NCBI GenBank assembly: GCA_022072225.1
Contig: JAJVIC010000009.1
Location: 341,746 to 405,745, forward strand
Length of the DNA: 64,000 bases
Reading direction: 5' to 3'
Source: Bacteroidia bacterium
GTDB taxonomy: Bacteria; Bacteroidota; Bacteroidia; SXHM01
Each line of letters opens with the position of its first letter. The stretch's first letter is position 1. Positions 18,816 to 27,449 of this stretch are shown one piece after another. A model generated the notes under the pieces. The model saw only the letters and a program-made list of their open reading frames with translations. It had not been told where the DNA came from and ran no database searches. A program made the position numbers and the translations under genes.

Positions 18816-19847
18816 TTACTGAGTAATATTAATGTTTAAGAAAGATTGGAAACCACCCGGAGCAGCACCCAAGTTAACAAGGCAAGAACCATCGCCATCA
18901 CCTGCCCATGCTCCGCGAACATCAATAGTATGTGAGCCGGCTGAGAATTGCTGTGCAAGGCTTAATCCCCATCCTTCAGGAGAGAAACCTAATTGACTTG
19001 TTCCATCCATCATCAGAACACGCTGCAGTTTACCCGATTGCGCACCATCAACAAAGATTTCAAATTGTGCTGTACAGTCAATAAAATTCGGTCCTGCATT
19101 GTAAGTTGTTCCGAATGCATGAGCAAAAACTTCCCAGGTTTCACCGCCCGGTACGTTAAAAGTATAAGATAAGTCAGGAATTGCAGTGTAAACAATACTT
19201 GAACCTCCCGGGTCACCTGCTGTTAAAGCACTTTGAGTTGATAAAGAAACTGCAAGTACGTTAGCAGCTCCAGAAGGTCCGGTTGGTCCTTGTGCTCCTG
19301 TAGCTCCTGCTGCACCTGTTGGTCCTGCAGGGCCTGTAGCACCGTCAGCTCCTGAAGGTCCTGTAGCACCGTCAGCTCCTGATGGACCGGTAGCACCATT
19401 TGCGCCAGCAGGTCCTGTAGCTCCGTCAGCACCCGAAGGGCCGGTTGCGCCCGGTAATCCGTTAGAACCTTGTGGCCCTTGCGGACCAGTAGCGCCATCA
19501 GCACCTGAAGCACCTGTTGGCCCTTGCGCACCTGTTGGTCCTGTTGGCCCTTGTGAACCTGAACCGCTTCCGCCACTGCAAAGTGATACCCAAGAAGTTG
19601 TATTATAGTAGAAAAAACAAAGAGAATCGATGTTATAAATCAACAAACCATTGTGGGCGCCTGTAACAGGAATGGCATTCATCTGTCCAGTATTCAGTCT
19701 GGGAACAAGAAAACCTTTCGTAGTTGAAGAAAGCTCGAGTAGCGCTTCATTGATTGGCGTGGTAGTTCCTATACCAACATTGTTTCCCTGTGCAAATGCA
19801 CCAAGCGTTGCAAACATCACAGACGCAAACAGTAATAATTTTTTCAT
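18816..19847 (-). CDS. Secreted collagen-like (Gly-X-Y) repeat protein
   Basis: A 343-residue protein. A signal peptide (GAFAQ, residue 20) is followed by an N-terminal block common in Bacteroidota surface proteins ([24 protein letters not shown]). Next come 32 uninterrupted Gly-X-Y triplets (residues about 100-195), rich in GPT, GAD, GAT and GPS, and a C-terminal globular beta domain of about 145 residues. The triplet run predicts a collagen-type triple helix, with the C-terminal domain as a likely trimerising head. No hydroxylation is expected; Thr could carry glycans. No T9SS tail is obvious. The small secreted gene follows after 2 nt. Confidence 0.9.
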   Translation of the reverse strand: MKKLLLFASVMFATLGAFAQGNNVGIGTTTPINEALLELSSTTKGFLVPRLNTGQMNAIPVTGAHNGLLIYNIDSLCFFYYNTTSWVSLCSGGSGSGSQGPTGPTGAQGPTGASGADGATGPQGPQGSNGLPGATGPSGADGATGPAGANGATGPSGADGATGPSGADGATGPAGPTGAAGATGAQGPTGPSGAANVLAVSLSTQSALTAGDPGGSSIVYTAIPDLSYTFNVPGGETWEVFAHAFGTTYNAGPNFIDCTAQFEIFVDGAQSGKLQRVLMMDGTSQLGFSPEGWGLSLAQQFSAGSHTIDVRGAWAGDGDGSCLVNLGAAPGGFQSFLNINITQ

Positions 19848-19918
19848 ATTGAGTTTTTAAAAAATTTTGATTTTGGGGCTGCTAAAATAGGTAAAATATA
19901 ATATCACCAAAATATTTT

Positions 19919-22900
19919 TTACCTGTATAATGTCACACGTCCGTAAAATTTGTGTTTTTCACCGTTCAGGTCTTTCATTTCGGCCACCCAAACATATACA
20001 TCTTCCTGCGCTTTATTGCCTGTTACAAGCGTACCGTCCCACTTTTCGCCCGGAGTATGGCTGGCATAAATTTCCTGACCCCAGCGGTTAAAAATTCTGA
20101 AAATATAATTATCGGGATCAATGGTTTCGCCTTTCGGGAAAAAGGTATCATTTGTTCCGTCTGAGTTTGGTGTGAATGCACTCGGAACATAAAAAGTAAA
20201 TACAGGCGTAATTTCAACCAGATTAAAGGTGCTGTCCAAACAACCTTCTGAACTTTCTACATAAAGCCATACAGTATAAGTTCCTGTATCGCTATACCAG
20301 TGAAGCGGAGTAGTTAGTATGGATGTATTATTATCTCCGAAATCCCATGACCACTCCGCAGCCCCTGTTGAATTGTCATTAAATTGAATTTCAGGATTAA
20401 AAATATCGGTTGAAGGAGGATAAGCAGTAAAATCAGCAACCGGCAATGGATAAACCGTAATCATATCCTGCATGGTAAGTGAATCTTTACAGCCATCCGG
20501 TGTTGTAACTACAAGTGTTACATCAAAAATCCCGGGATCGTTGTAGGCATGTGTTGGTGTTGTTCCTGTTGAGGTGTTGTTTGTTCCCGAATTAGGGTCG
20601 CCAAAATTCCACAGCAGATTTGCCGGTTGAGGTATTGTATTATCTGTAAAAGTAACTCTAAGAGGTTCACAACCTTCATAGATGCTTGCTGTAAAATCGA
20701 TTGCCGGCAGCAGAAAAATAGTTACATCTACCGATTGGCTGGCAGGTGGTGTTCCGCAACCATCATTTACTGTGAAATTATAAGTTGTATTTACTGCCGG
20801 TGTAACTGAAACGGGTGGATTTACCGGGTTGCTTCCGCCATCCCACGTAAACGTGTAGTTTCCGTCACCGCCTGTTGCATTCATGTTCATTACAGCAGTT
20901 TCACCGGGGCAAATATCAATTGGTCCGGGGGGTAACATATTCAGGGCAAGAGGAGGATTAACCGTAATTGTAATGGTTTCAGAAGGTGCAGGGCAGTTGT
21001 TGTTGTCGTCAACATTGATGGTGTAAACGGTTGTTACAATTGGAGCAACTGTAGGGTTCGCAACATTTGGTGTAAGCAGAGTAGGGTCTGCTGGTGCTGC
21101 TGTCCATGTGTAGGAATAGCCTGGTGTTCCACCTTGTGGTGTAGCCTGAAGGTCAGCTGTTGAACCAATGCAAATAGTAGCATCAGCCGAAGTCAAAACA
21201 GTAACTGCTGTTGGTTCTGTAATAGTTACGTTATCGGTTGTGGTACAGCCTACATCATCCGTTGCGGTAGCAAGGTAATTTCCTGCACACAAACCGGTAG
21301 CATTTGCAGTCAGTTGTCCGGTTGAAAGATTTGTAGCTAAGTCAATCCAATCGTAATCCAATGTTCCTACAAAGCCCTGGCTTGCAGTCATATCGGCAGT
21401 TCCGTCACAAACACCGTTGCAGCTTGCATTAGTTGAGGCCGTCACGGTTACGGTAAATCCGGCATTATTGGGTACTGTAACCTGTCCGGTTTCCTGACAG
21501 CCGCTGTTGTCTTCCACCACCACATCATAAGTTAATGGCAGTAAACCCGTAAAATTTCCATTTGCCTGAAAGTTTGCGCCATTGTCAACACTGTATTGGT
21601 AAGGGCCACCATCACCACCGGCTCCGGTGAGTGTAATTTCACCATCAGCATTCCCACAGTTGGCATCAACTGTTGCTGAGTTAAAAGTAACTGCAGCAGG
21701 ATCGGTTAATATAACCTGATCAATATACTGACAGCCGTTTGCATCCTCGATAAGAATATCATAAGTGCCGGAACACACTCCTGCAAAATTTCCATTGTTC
21801 TGAAAAGTAGCCCCGTTATCAATACTGAACTGAACGGGAGCGCTACCGTTGTTTTGAGTCAATGTAATTGTTCCGTCACAGGCATTGTTACACAGTGGAT
21901 CTGTTGATGCTACCGTGTTGGTCATAATGCAGCAATTTGGACCGGCTGCAATGGTTATTGTTCCTGTTGTTGGGCATTGTGACGCATCTGCAACCGTATA
22001 GTTGTAAACCCCGGCAGGAAGATTCGTGAAAACCCCTGTTGTATTTGGAGCTCCAAAACCTATGTCGTATCCGTAAGGCGCAGTTCCTCCTGCTCCTGTA
22101 AGTGTTATTGTTCCGTCATCTGCACCTAAACAGGTTTCGTCTGTAAAGGCTTCGTTTACAGTGATAGTTCCACCTGCGTTTACAACAACGTTTACAGTTC
22201 CGGTGCATCCGCCACCGTCAGAAACGTTCACAGTATAATTTCCGGAGCAGAGGTTATTAAATGTTCCGTTGTTCTGATTGGCTCCTCCGTTTATATTAAA
22301 ACTGTAAGGAGGAGTTCCTCCGTTTGCAGTAACTGTAACTGAGCCATCGCAGGTTCCTGAACAGGTTTCGGGTGTTACATTTTGGTTAGTTGTAAAACCT
22401 CCGGCTACGTTGATTGTAACCTGATCGGTAACTGTTACCACAGATCCATCGCAATGTTGATATACTGCTTCGCCTGTATAGGTGGTGTTTCCGGTAGGGC
22501 AAACATTTACGGTAAGTCCATTTCCAATAACTGCGTTTGTTTGGTCATACCATGTTACAGTCCAGTTGGGCGGTCCGCTTGGTGTAAAGCGCCATGCTTC
22601 GTTATTGGCTGCCCAATCGCCTGTATTTCTTCCGGGTGGTGAAATGCCATTTGTGCCTGTTCCGTCCTGAATTCCTATGGTAGCATTTCCATCATTCCAA
22701 CTGCTGCATTGTTCTTTTTCAAGAATGTAAACTTCAATAACATTGGTTGTTTCGTAGATTACTATTTGTTGAGTAGTTCTGCTGCATGAACTGAAAAATC
22801 CGCAATCACAATCAAAATGCGGTATGTTATTGAAATTTACAACAAGAGTTCTGCAAGGTGCAGCTCCTATCAATGCATATCGAATTTCGCCCCCAACACT

Positions 22901-23380
22901 TGGGTCTATATCGTGGTATGCTCCCATAATTGAATTATTATAAAGACCTGCTGGAGGTGGCCCCGGAGTAGGGCAGCTTGCTGTATATGACCATTCGCAG
23001 AATTGTGTTGCTTCTGCCAGGTCAAATGTTATTAATCCGTTGGCTCCAACCACAGCCTGATTATACATTTGACCATAAAAACAAAAGTTAAATCCAAGAT
23101 TAATTACGTTTCCCCAGATATCATCAGTACCAATAAGCAGTTGTGTTCCGGTATTGAAAGCTGCAGGTGGCGCATAGGGAATCGAAGAAACCGTATAAGC
23201 GGTAGTTTGTCCGGTTTGCAAAACGGTTGCAGTAAGATTGGTGCAATTGTTCTGGCAGGTTAAGTTTTGATTTGGTCCTGCATCAATATCAGGACAACCG
23301 GGAGCCTGAGCCGAAGTTTTTGTAATTATTCCACTCAGGGAAAGCACAAAAACAAAGCAGATAAATGAATAATATTTCAC
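19919..23380 (-). CDS. Large SprB-repeat/PKD adhesin with CHU_C (T9SS type B) end
   Basis: A 1153-residue secreted protein. After a signal peptide (KYYSFICFVFVLSLSG...SAQ) comes a Cys-rich N-terminal domain of about 300 residues (VINLGFNFCFYG, GANGLITFD, NNIPHFDCDCGFF). About five SprB repeats follow (pattern: CNGxCDGTIxLTxxGGxxPY...G.YxVxVxDxxGC), then Ig-like and two PKD domains, and a CHU_C domain starting VPSAFTPNSDGTNDTF with FRIFNRWGQEIY. SprB-type proteins act in adhesion and gliding, and CHU_C is the type B T9SS signal. I choose the GTG at 23380 because it starts the signal peptide cleanly; a TTG at 23431 would add 17 residues. There is no PorP/SprF gene next to this one. Confidence 0.88.
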   Translation of the reverse strand: MKYYSFICFVFVLSLSGIITKTSAQAPGCPDIDAGPNQNLTCQNNCTNLTATVLQTGQTTAYTVSSIPYAPPAAFNTGTQLLIGTDDIWGNVINLGFNFCFYGQMYNQAVVGANGLITFDLAEATQFCEWSYTASCPTPGPPPAGLYNNSIMGAYHDIDPSVGGEIRYALIGAAPCRTLVVNFNNIPHFDCDCGFFSSCSRTTQQIVIYETTNVIEVYILEKEQCSSWNDGNATIGIQDGTGTNGISPPGRNTGDWAANNEAWRFTPSGPPNWTVTWYDQTNAVIGNGLTVNVCPTGNTTYTGEAVYQHCDGSVVTVTDQVTINVAGGFTTNQNVTPETCSGTCDGSVTVTANGGTPPYSFNINGGANQNNGTFNNLCSGNYTVNVSDGGGCTGTVNVVVNAGGTITVNEAFTDETCLGADDGTITLTGAGGTAPYGYDIGFGAPNTTGVFTNLPAGVYNYTVADASQCPTTGTITIAAGPNCCIMTNTVASTDPLCNNACDGTITLTQNNGSAPVQFSIDNGATFQNNGNFAGVCSGTYDILIEDANGCQYIDQVILTDPAAVTFNSATVDANCGNADGEITLTGAGGDGGPYQYSVDNGANFQANGNFTGLLPLTYDVVVEDNSGCQETGQVTVPNNAGFTVTVTASTNASCNGVCDGTADMTASQGFVGTLDYDWIDLATNLSTGQLTANATGLCAGNYLATATDDVGCTTTDNVTITEPTAVTVLTSADATICIGSTADLQATPQGGTPGYSYTWTAAPADPTLLTPNVANPTVAPIVTTVYTINVDDNNNCPAPSETITITVNPPLALNMLPPGPIDICPGETAVMNMNATGGDGNYTFTWDGGSNPVNPPVSVTPAVNTTYNFTVNDGCGTPPASQSVDVTIFLLPAIDFTASIYEGCEPLRVTFTDNTIPQPANLLWNFGDPNSGTNNTSTGTTPTHAYNDPGIFDVTLVVTTPDGCKDSLTMQDMITVYPLPVADFTAYPPSTDIFNPEIQFNDNSTGAAEWSWDFGDNNTSILTTPLHWYSDTGTYTVWLYVESSEGCLDSTFNLVEITPVFTFYVPSAFTPNSDGTNDTFFPKGETIDPDNYIFRIFNRWGQEIYASHTPGEKWDGTLVTGNKAQEDVYVWVAEMKDLNGEKHKFYGRVTLYR

Positions 23381-23479
23381 TTTGTTAAAAATTAAATCAG
23401 GCGAATTTAAAACAAAGTGAATACAAACCAAATTAAAAGATTGTAAAAGAAATAAACAACGGACGAACGGTTGTTTTCA

Positions 23480-24514
23480 TCAGTTGTTTTCCAGTATCTG
23501 AAACAACTCGTCTAATTTAGGCGTGATGATGATTTCCGTTCTTCGGTTTTTCTTTCTTGCGTCCGTTGTTTTATCGGTGTCTAACGGAACATATTCACTG
23601 CGGCCTGCTGCTGTAAGTTGTTTCGGATTTATTTTGCTGTTAGCGGTTATAATTTTTACTATTGCCGTAGCACGAATCACACTTAAATCCCAGTTGTCTT
23701 TTACGTTTCCGCTGCCATTGTAGGGAACATCATCGGTATGACCTTCCACCATAATGTTAATGTCGGGCTGAGTTTCCAAAACTTTTGCCAGTTTCTTCAA
23801 CGCTTCTTGTCCTTTTACATCTACAGCCCAGCTTCCTGAAGCAAATAAAAGACGCTCTTCTACCGAAACATACACCTTTCCGTTTTTCATTTCAACGGTT
23901 AAGCCACTTTCTTTAAAACCAAGCAAAGCTTCGGTAATTTTATCTTTCAGGGCTTTAACAGTTGAATCTTTACGGCTTAAAATTCCTTCCAGTTCTTTCA
24001 GTCTTTTTTCGCGTTCTTCCAGTTCTTTCTGTGCTTTGGCAAGGTCGGTATTAAGGTTATTAAGATTTGCTTCTTTGCTGTTAAGTGCCAGCTCAAGTTT
24101 ACGCAGTTCGTCTTCTTTTTTCTGCAGATTTTCTTTTGTTGCCTGAAGTTCGGTCATCAGCTTAACATTGTCTTCCTTGTTGCCCTGTTCAATTTTAGCA
24201 AGTTGGTTAAGCAGGCGTTCATAGGTTTCGTCAAGCTTGTCGTAGTTCACAGTTAGTTTGCGCAATGAGTTACCCATAATGGTGGTATCATTTTCAAGTG
24301 CTTTTATTTTGCGTTTTATGTCGGCAAGTTCTTCTTCCTGTTCAGTAACTTTCGACTTCAGCGAAGTATTTTCATCCATCAGGTTTGCCCTTTCTTCTTC
24401 GCATTTGGCTTGTTTACTTTTCAGTTCTTCGAACTGGCGCGAAGGAACGCAGGAGAAAAAGATAGTTGCTGCAGTAAGGGAAAGAGTAATTTGTTTGATA
24501 CGGTGCTTGAACAT
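23480..24514 (-). CDS. OmpA-family lipoprotein with long coiled coil
   Basis: A 344-residue envelope protein. A signal segment ends in IFFSC (possible lipidated Cys22). It is followed by a long coiled coil (about residues 25-200, heptads rich in Glu, Lys and Leu) and a C-terminal OmpA-like peptidoglycan-binding domain with INIMVEGHTDDVPY and the arginine motif DARKKNRRTEIII. It probably links the outer membrane to the cell wall. A -7 box (24531-24538) lies just upstream. It is 48 nt upstream of the SprB adhesin's outermost possible start, on the same strand, though a shared transcript is not assured. Confidence 0.85.
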   Translation of the reverse strand: MFKHRIKQITLSLTAATIFFSCVPSRQFEELKSKQAKCEEERANLMDENTSLKSKVTEQEEELADIKRKIKALENDTTIMGNSLRKLTVNYDKLDETYERLLNQLAKIEQGNKEDNVKLMTELQATKENLQKKEDELRKLELALNSKEANLNNLNTDLAKAQKELEEREKRLKELEGILSRKDSTVKALKDKITEALLGFKESGLTVEMKNGKVYVSVEERLLFASGSWAVDVKGQEALKKLAKVLETQPDINIMVEGHTDDVPYNGSGNVKDNWDLSVIRATAIVKIITANSKINPKQLTAAGRSEYVPLDTDKTTDARKKNRRTEIIITPKLDELFQILENN

Positions 24515-24530
24515 GGCTTTTATTTTGCTT

Positions 24531-24538
24531 CAAAGATA
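24531..24538 (-). promoter_or_regulatory. -7 box for the OmpA-family gene
   Basis: A perfect TATCTTTG on the minus strand ends 16 nt before the ATG at 24514; only a TTTA is found near -33. Confidence 0.5.
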
Positions 24539-24669
24539 GAAGCATGCGATGGGCGTAAATCGTTTTCACTGCGCTGTTAATCCACATTCGTATGTTAATA
24601 TTAGCACAACATTTTTTTGATTCCTGCGTTAATAATTATGAAATTTGAGTTCAACCTAAATTAAGCACT

Positions 24670-25386
24670 ATGAAAACATTAAGCAAAGACTGGTTAATTG
24701 AAAATCATATTGATGTTGAATACAAGCGTTACGTGTTGCTGGCTTATTTGCAGGAAGTGAGCAATAATTTTGACCGTAACATGTTGTATCCTTTTCTTGC
24801 CGATCTCATTCAGCATTATATGAACCTTAAAACATTCAGGAACGACACAGAAAAGCTTTCGTCTTCTTTTCCGCAAAAAATCAAGTCTGTTGACATGCAG
24901 AAGAACAGATTGATTTTTGAAAAACTTTATGAAAATGATGATTTGATTCAAGAGTTGAATGAGATTATCAATTACTCTATTCCGCAGTTTGAACTTTATC
25001 TGAATGAGGGAAAAAAGATTTACGATTTTGTAGAGAAAAAAATGCACATCAGTCCGGTGGGTTTACTGCCGCTGTATTCGGGCGAAGGTTATATGCTGCT
25101 GAGCAATGGCGAAGATTTGCAAACCTTGGTATATGAATATCAGATGACTGTTTTTGAACAGGCAACCGAGAAGTTTCGTGCCATACACACCAGTTATATA
25201 ACATCGTATAAACGCAGCATTGTAAATACTAATGAGAATATAAAACGCGATTTAATCCGCAGTAATAAAAAATTACCCAATCCCGCTACGTTTGCCGTTG
25301 AAAGTGAAATGAGTGTTCCGGTAGACGCTACCTTATTGCCCATTGCCAAAAGGGCTTTGGCTGCTTATGTTACGGCTATTGCTTAA
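24670..25386 (+). CDS. Conserved hypothetical protein
   Basis: A 238-residue, mostly helical soluble protein without a signal peptide or membrane segment. Notable blocks are DWLIENHIDVEYKRYVLLAYLQ near the N-terminus and GLLPLYSGEGYMLLSNGED in the middle. I do not recognise a family with a known function. Its 3' end overlaps the convergent DUF218-like gene by 11 nt, so the two transcripts overlap. Confidence 0.75.
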   Translation: MKTLSKDWLIENHIDVEYKRYVLLAYLQEVSNNFDRNMLYPFLADLIQHYMNLKTFRNDTEKLSSSFPQKIKSVDMQKNRLIFEKLYENDDLIQELNEIINYSIPQFELYLNEGKKIYDFVEKKMHISPVGLLPLYSGEGYMLLSNGEDLQTLVYEYQMTVFEQATEKFRAIHTSYITSYKRSIVNTNENIKRDLIRSNKKLPNPATFAVESEMSVPVDATLLPIAKRALAAYVTAIA

Positions 25387-26059
25387 CAGAGGTAGTATTC
25401 TCGTTGTAAATATCGTGGCGTATATTTTTTCCGCGCGTTCCCGCAAAGCGTTTCCAGAAGCTTTCGCGTTCTTCAATGGAAACAAAATTTTCTACAAATG
25501 CTTTTGATTCGTCAATGTCGGGATCAATCTTCGGAATTGAGTCGAGAACAGGAAAAACAACGGGAAGAAAGTCGACCGGCAAATCGTATTTGTAGGCGTA
25601 TTTTTCAAGCACCTTTGACTGGAAAGGGTCGCTGGTAAGCGCTACATTACTGAAGCCTAAGTTTTGAGAGAGTTTGTAAGAGTAAAATAAATTTTCGGTG
25701 CTGTGTTCGGCTTCTTTTTCGGTGTAAATATGTTCTTTCGGAACGCCTAATTGCTCGGCATACAAAGCCATTACCTGCGCTTCAACATAAGGTGTGTAAA
25801 CAGCCGAACCCGAGTAGATGATGTTTTTAGCAATGCCTTTTTTGTAGAGGTAAACCGACCAGTAAACACGTGCTTTCATAATGTCGCTCCACTTTCCGTT
25901 TTCAAGCGGAACACCCGGAACAATAATGGCATCGTAAGGTGTTTCGGTTAATGCTTTATTGAATTTTTTCTGGGCGGTATATGTAAAACAACCTGCCAAA
26001 ATCATGGAGCCAACCCCAAAAATGAGTACACGGAAATAGATATGTTTAAGCAGCCTCAT
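25376..26059 (-). CDS. DUF218 / SanA-YdcF-like lipoprotein
   Basis: A 227-residue protein of the DUF218 family (SanA/YdcF type), whose members affect envelope integrity and vancomycin sensitivity by an unknown reaction. The start at 26059 gives a lipoprotein signal (SMILAGC). The DUF218 core is visible: DAIIVPGVPLENGKWSD, NIIYSGSAVYTPYVEA, YTEKEAEHSTENL and LTSDPFQSKV. Twenty further codons are open upstream but would place basic/polar residues before the signal. It is convergent with 24670-25386 (11-nt overlap). Confidence 0.83.
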   Translation of the reverse strand: MRLLKHIYFRVLIFGVGSMILAGCFTYTAQKKFNKALTETPYDAIIVPGVPLENGKWSDIMKARVYWSVYLYKKGIAKNIIYSGSAVYTPYVEAQVMALYAEQLGVPKEHIYTEKEAEHSTENLFYSYKLSQNLGFSNVALTSDPFQSKVLEKYAYKYDLPVDFLPVVFPVLDSIPKIDPDIDESKAFVENFVSIEERESFWKRFAGTRGKNIRHDIYNENTTSVKQ

Positions 26060-26114
26060 ACTTCTATAAACCGATAAATTGTGTTTTTGTTGTGTAAACT
26101 TAAAAATATTAATT

Positions 26115-26197
26115 GTCATTGCGATGGTTCTTCACCCGAAACACTCTTCCTGATGAAAATAATTATAATGAGATTGCTTCGCTATGCTCGCAATGAC
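26115..26197. repeat. Palindromic element, GTCATTGCGA family, copy 1
   Basis: GTCATTGCGA at the left is matched by TGCTCGCAATGAC at the right, with AGATTGCTTCGC inside. It ends 2 nt from the stop of the exonuclease gene at 26199. The sequence resembles a dispersed intergenic palindrome I know from many Bacteroidota genomes. Confidence 0.85.
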
Positions 26198-26198
26198 G

Positions 26199-26963
26199 TT
26201 AAAAATCTACTTCTACCAGCAGCGGACAATGATCCGAATGTTTTGCCAGCGGAAAGATGGCTGCGCGTTTTAACTTGTTTTCTAACGGTTTGCTTACCAT
26301 GTGGTAATCAATACGCCAGCCCAGGTTTTTTGCGCGTGCATTGGCCCGAAAACTCCACCAGGTATAGTGGTGAGGTTCGTTATTAAAATGGCGGAATGAG
26401 TCAACAAAACCGCTGTCAATGAATTTACCTATCCATTCTCGCTCTTCGGGAAGAAAGCCGGATGAATTGGCATTACTAACCGGGTTGTGAATGTCAATCG
26501 GTTTGTGGCAAATATTGTAATCACCCGAAATAATAAGGTTGGGGCGTTTGGTTTTTAAGTCATCAATGTAGTTTTGAAAATCGGAGAGCCATTGCATTTT
26601 AAAAGCCTGCCGTTCGTCACCGCTGCTGCCCGAAGGATGATACACGCTCATTACCGAAACGTCACCGTAATCGGCACGGATAACGCGCCCTTCGCGGTCA
26701 TAGACATCCATTCCGCACCCTATTTCAACTTTATCGGGCTCGCGTTTGGTAAGAATGGCAACACCACTGTAGCCCTTCTTTTCCGCAGGATGCCAGTAAT
26801 GTTTATACCCTAAGTGTTCAAAAATGCCGGCATCAAATTGCGAAGGGTCGGCTTTCAGTTCCTGAAAACAAACTACATCAGGGTCGGCAGCTTTTATCCA
26901 GTCGGCAAGGCCTTTGCTCAGGGCAGAGCGGATGCCGTTTACATTGTACGATACAATTTTCAT
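26199..26963 (-). CDS. xth: Exodeoxyribonuclease III
   Basis: A 254-residue AP endonuclease/3'-5' exonuclease of base-excision repair. The EEP-fold catalytic motifs are complete: MKIVSYNVNGIRSAL at the start, CFQELKAD (metal-binding Glu), VYHPSGSSGDER, ISGDYNICHKPID (Asp/Asn), WWSFRANARAKNLGWRIDY and KHSDHCPL (Asp-His). I start at 26963, where the family N-terminus begins, rather than seven codons upstream. Palindromic elements flank it on both sides (26115 and 26980). Confidence 0.93.
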   Translation of the reverse strand: MKIVSYNVNGIRSALSKGLADWIKAADPDVVCFQELKADPSQFDAGIFEHLGYKHYWHPAEKKGYSGVAILTKREPDKVEIGCGMDVYDREGRVIRADYGDVSVMSVYHPSGSSGDERQAFKMQWLSDFQNYIDDLKTKRPNLIISGDYNICHKPIDIHNPVSNANSSGFLPEEREWIGKFIDSGFVDSFRHFNNEPHHYTWWSFRANARAKNLGWRIDYHMVSKPLENKLKRAAIFPLAKHSDHCPLLVEVDF

Positions 26964-26979
26964 CAGATGGTTTTTTTTC

Positions 26980-27055
26980 GTCATTGCGAGTCCGCTTCAG
27001 GCGGACGAAGCAATCTTACCGGTGAAACAGATTGCTTCGCTGTGCTCGCAATGAC
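26980..27055. repeat. Palindromic element, GTCATTGCGA family, copy 2
   Basis: GTCATTGCGAG ... CTCGCAATGAC at the ends, with CGAAGCAATC and GATTGCTTCG inside. It lies 6 nt from the stop of the gene at 27062 and 16 nt upstream of xth. A nested short palindrome, GTCCGCTTCAGGCGGAC, is present. Confidence 0.88.
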
Positions 27056-27061
27056 GTAGGA

Positions 27062-27355
27062 TTACTTTTTCAAACAATCGTAATGGTTGGCTTCCATGGT
27101 TTGTTTGTTTTCATTGCCGCAAATTTCGTCCATAACATCGTTGTTATAGGCGCAGGTGTAGCCCTGACTTTCCAATACTGCTTTCCATGATTCAATGGAG
27201 TAGCCATTGAGGATTGAATCGCCTTCGCACCCGCCTACAATTATTCCGTTCTTTTCGCAGGTGCCGCATTTTTTGGTGCATTCATAGCAGTTGTTGCAGC
27301 TTGCTGCGAAGATGATGAGCGAAAGGATGGAAGTAAAAAGAAGTGTGTTTTTCAT
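27062..27355 (-). CDS. Cysteine-rich small lipoprotein
   Basis: A 97-residue protein with a lipoprotein signal (IIFAASC, Cys20). The mature part is rich in Cys (CNNCYECTKKCGTC, then single Cys at GGC, YTC, EIC and YDC), suggesting disulfides or metal binding. No known family is recognised. The start at 27355 was chosen because it begins the signal peptide. It has palindromic elements on both sides and lies 84 nt downstream of the lpxB stop. Confidence 0.7.
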   Translation of the reverse strand: MKNTLLFTSILSLIIFAASCNNCYECTKKCGTCEKNGIIVGGCEGDSILNGYSIESWKAVLESQGYTCAYNNDVMDEICGNENKQTMEANHYDCLKK

Positions 27356-27389
27356 AGAATAGTTTTTTGCAATTATAATAAAAGTTGTT

Positions 27390-27449
27390 GTCACCCTGAG
27401 CGTAGTCGAAGGGCTAAATAATTGATGCTTCGACTACGCTCAGCATGAC
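27390..27449. repeat. Palindromic element, GTCACCCTGAGCG family, copy 1, overlapping the lpxB stop
   Basis: GTCACCCTGAGCGTAGTCG ... CGACTACGCTCAGCATGAC. The right arm covers the last two lpxB codons and its stop (27440-27445 and beyond), so the element supplies the C-terminal Ser-Cys and TGA. Confidence 0.88.
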
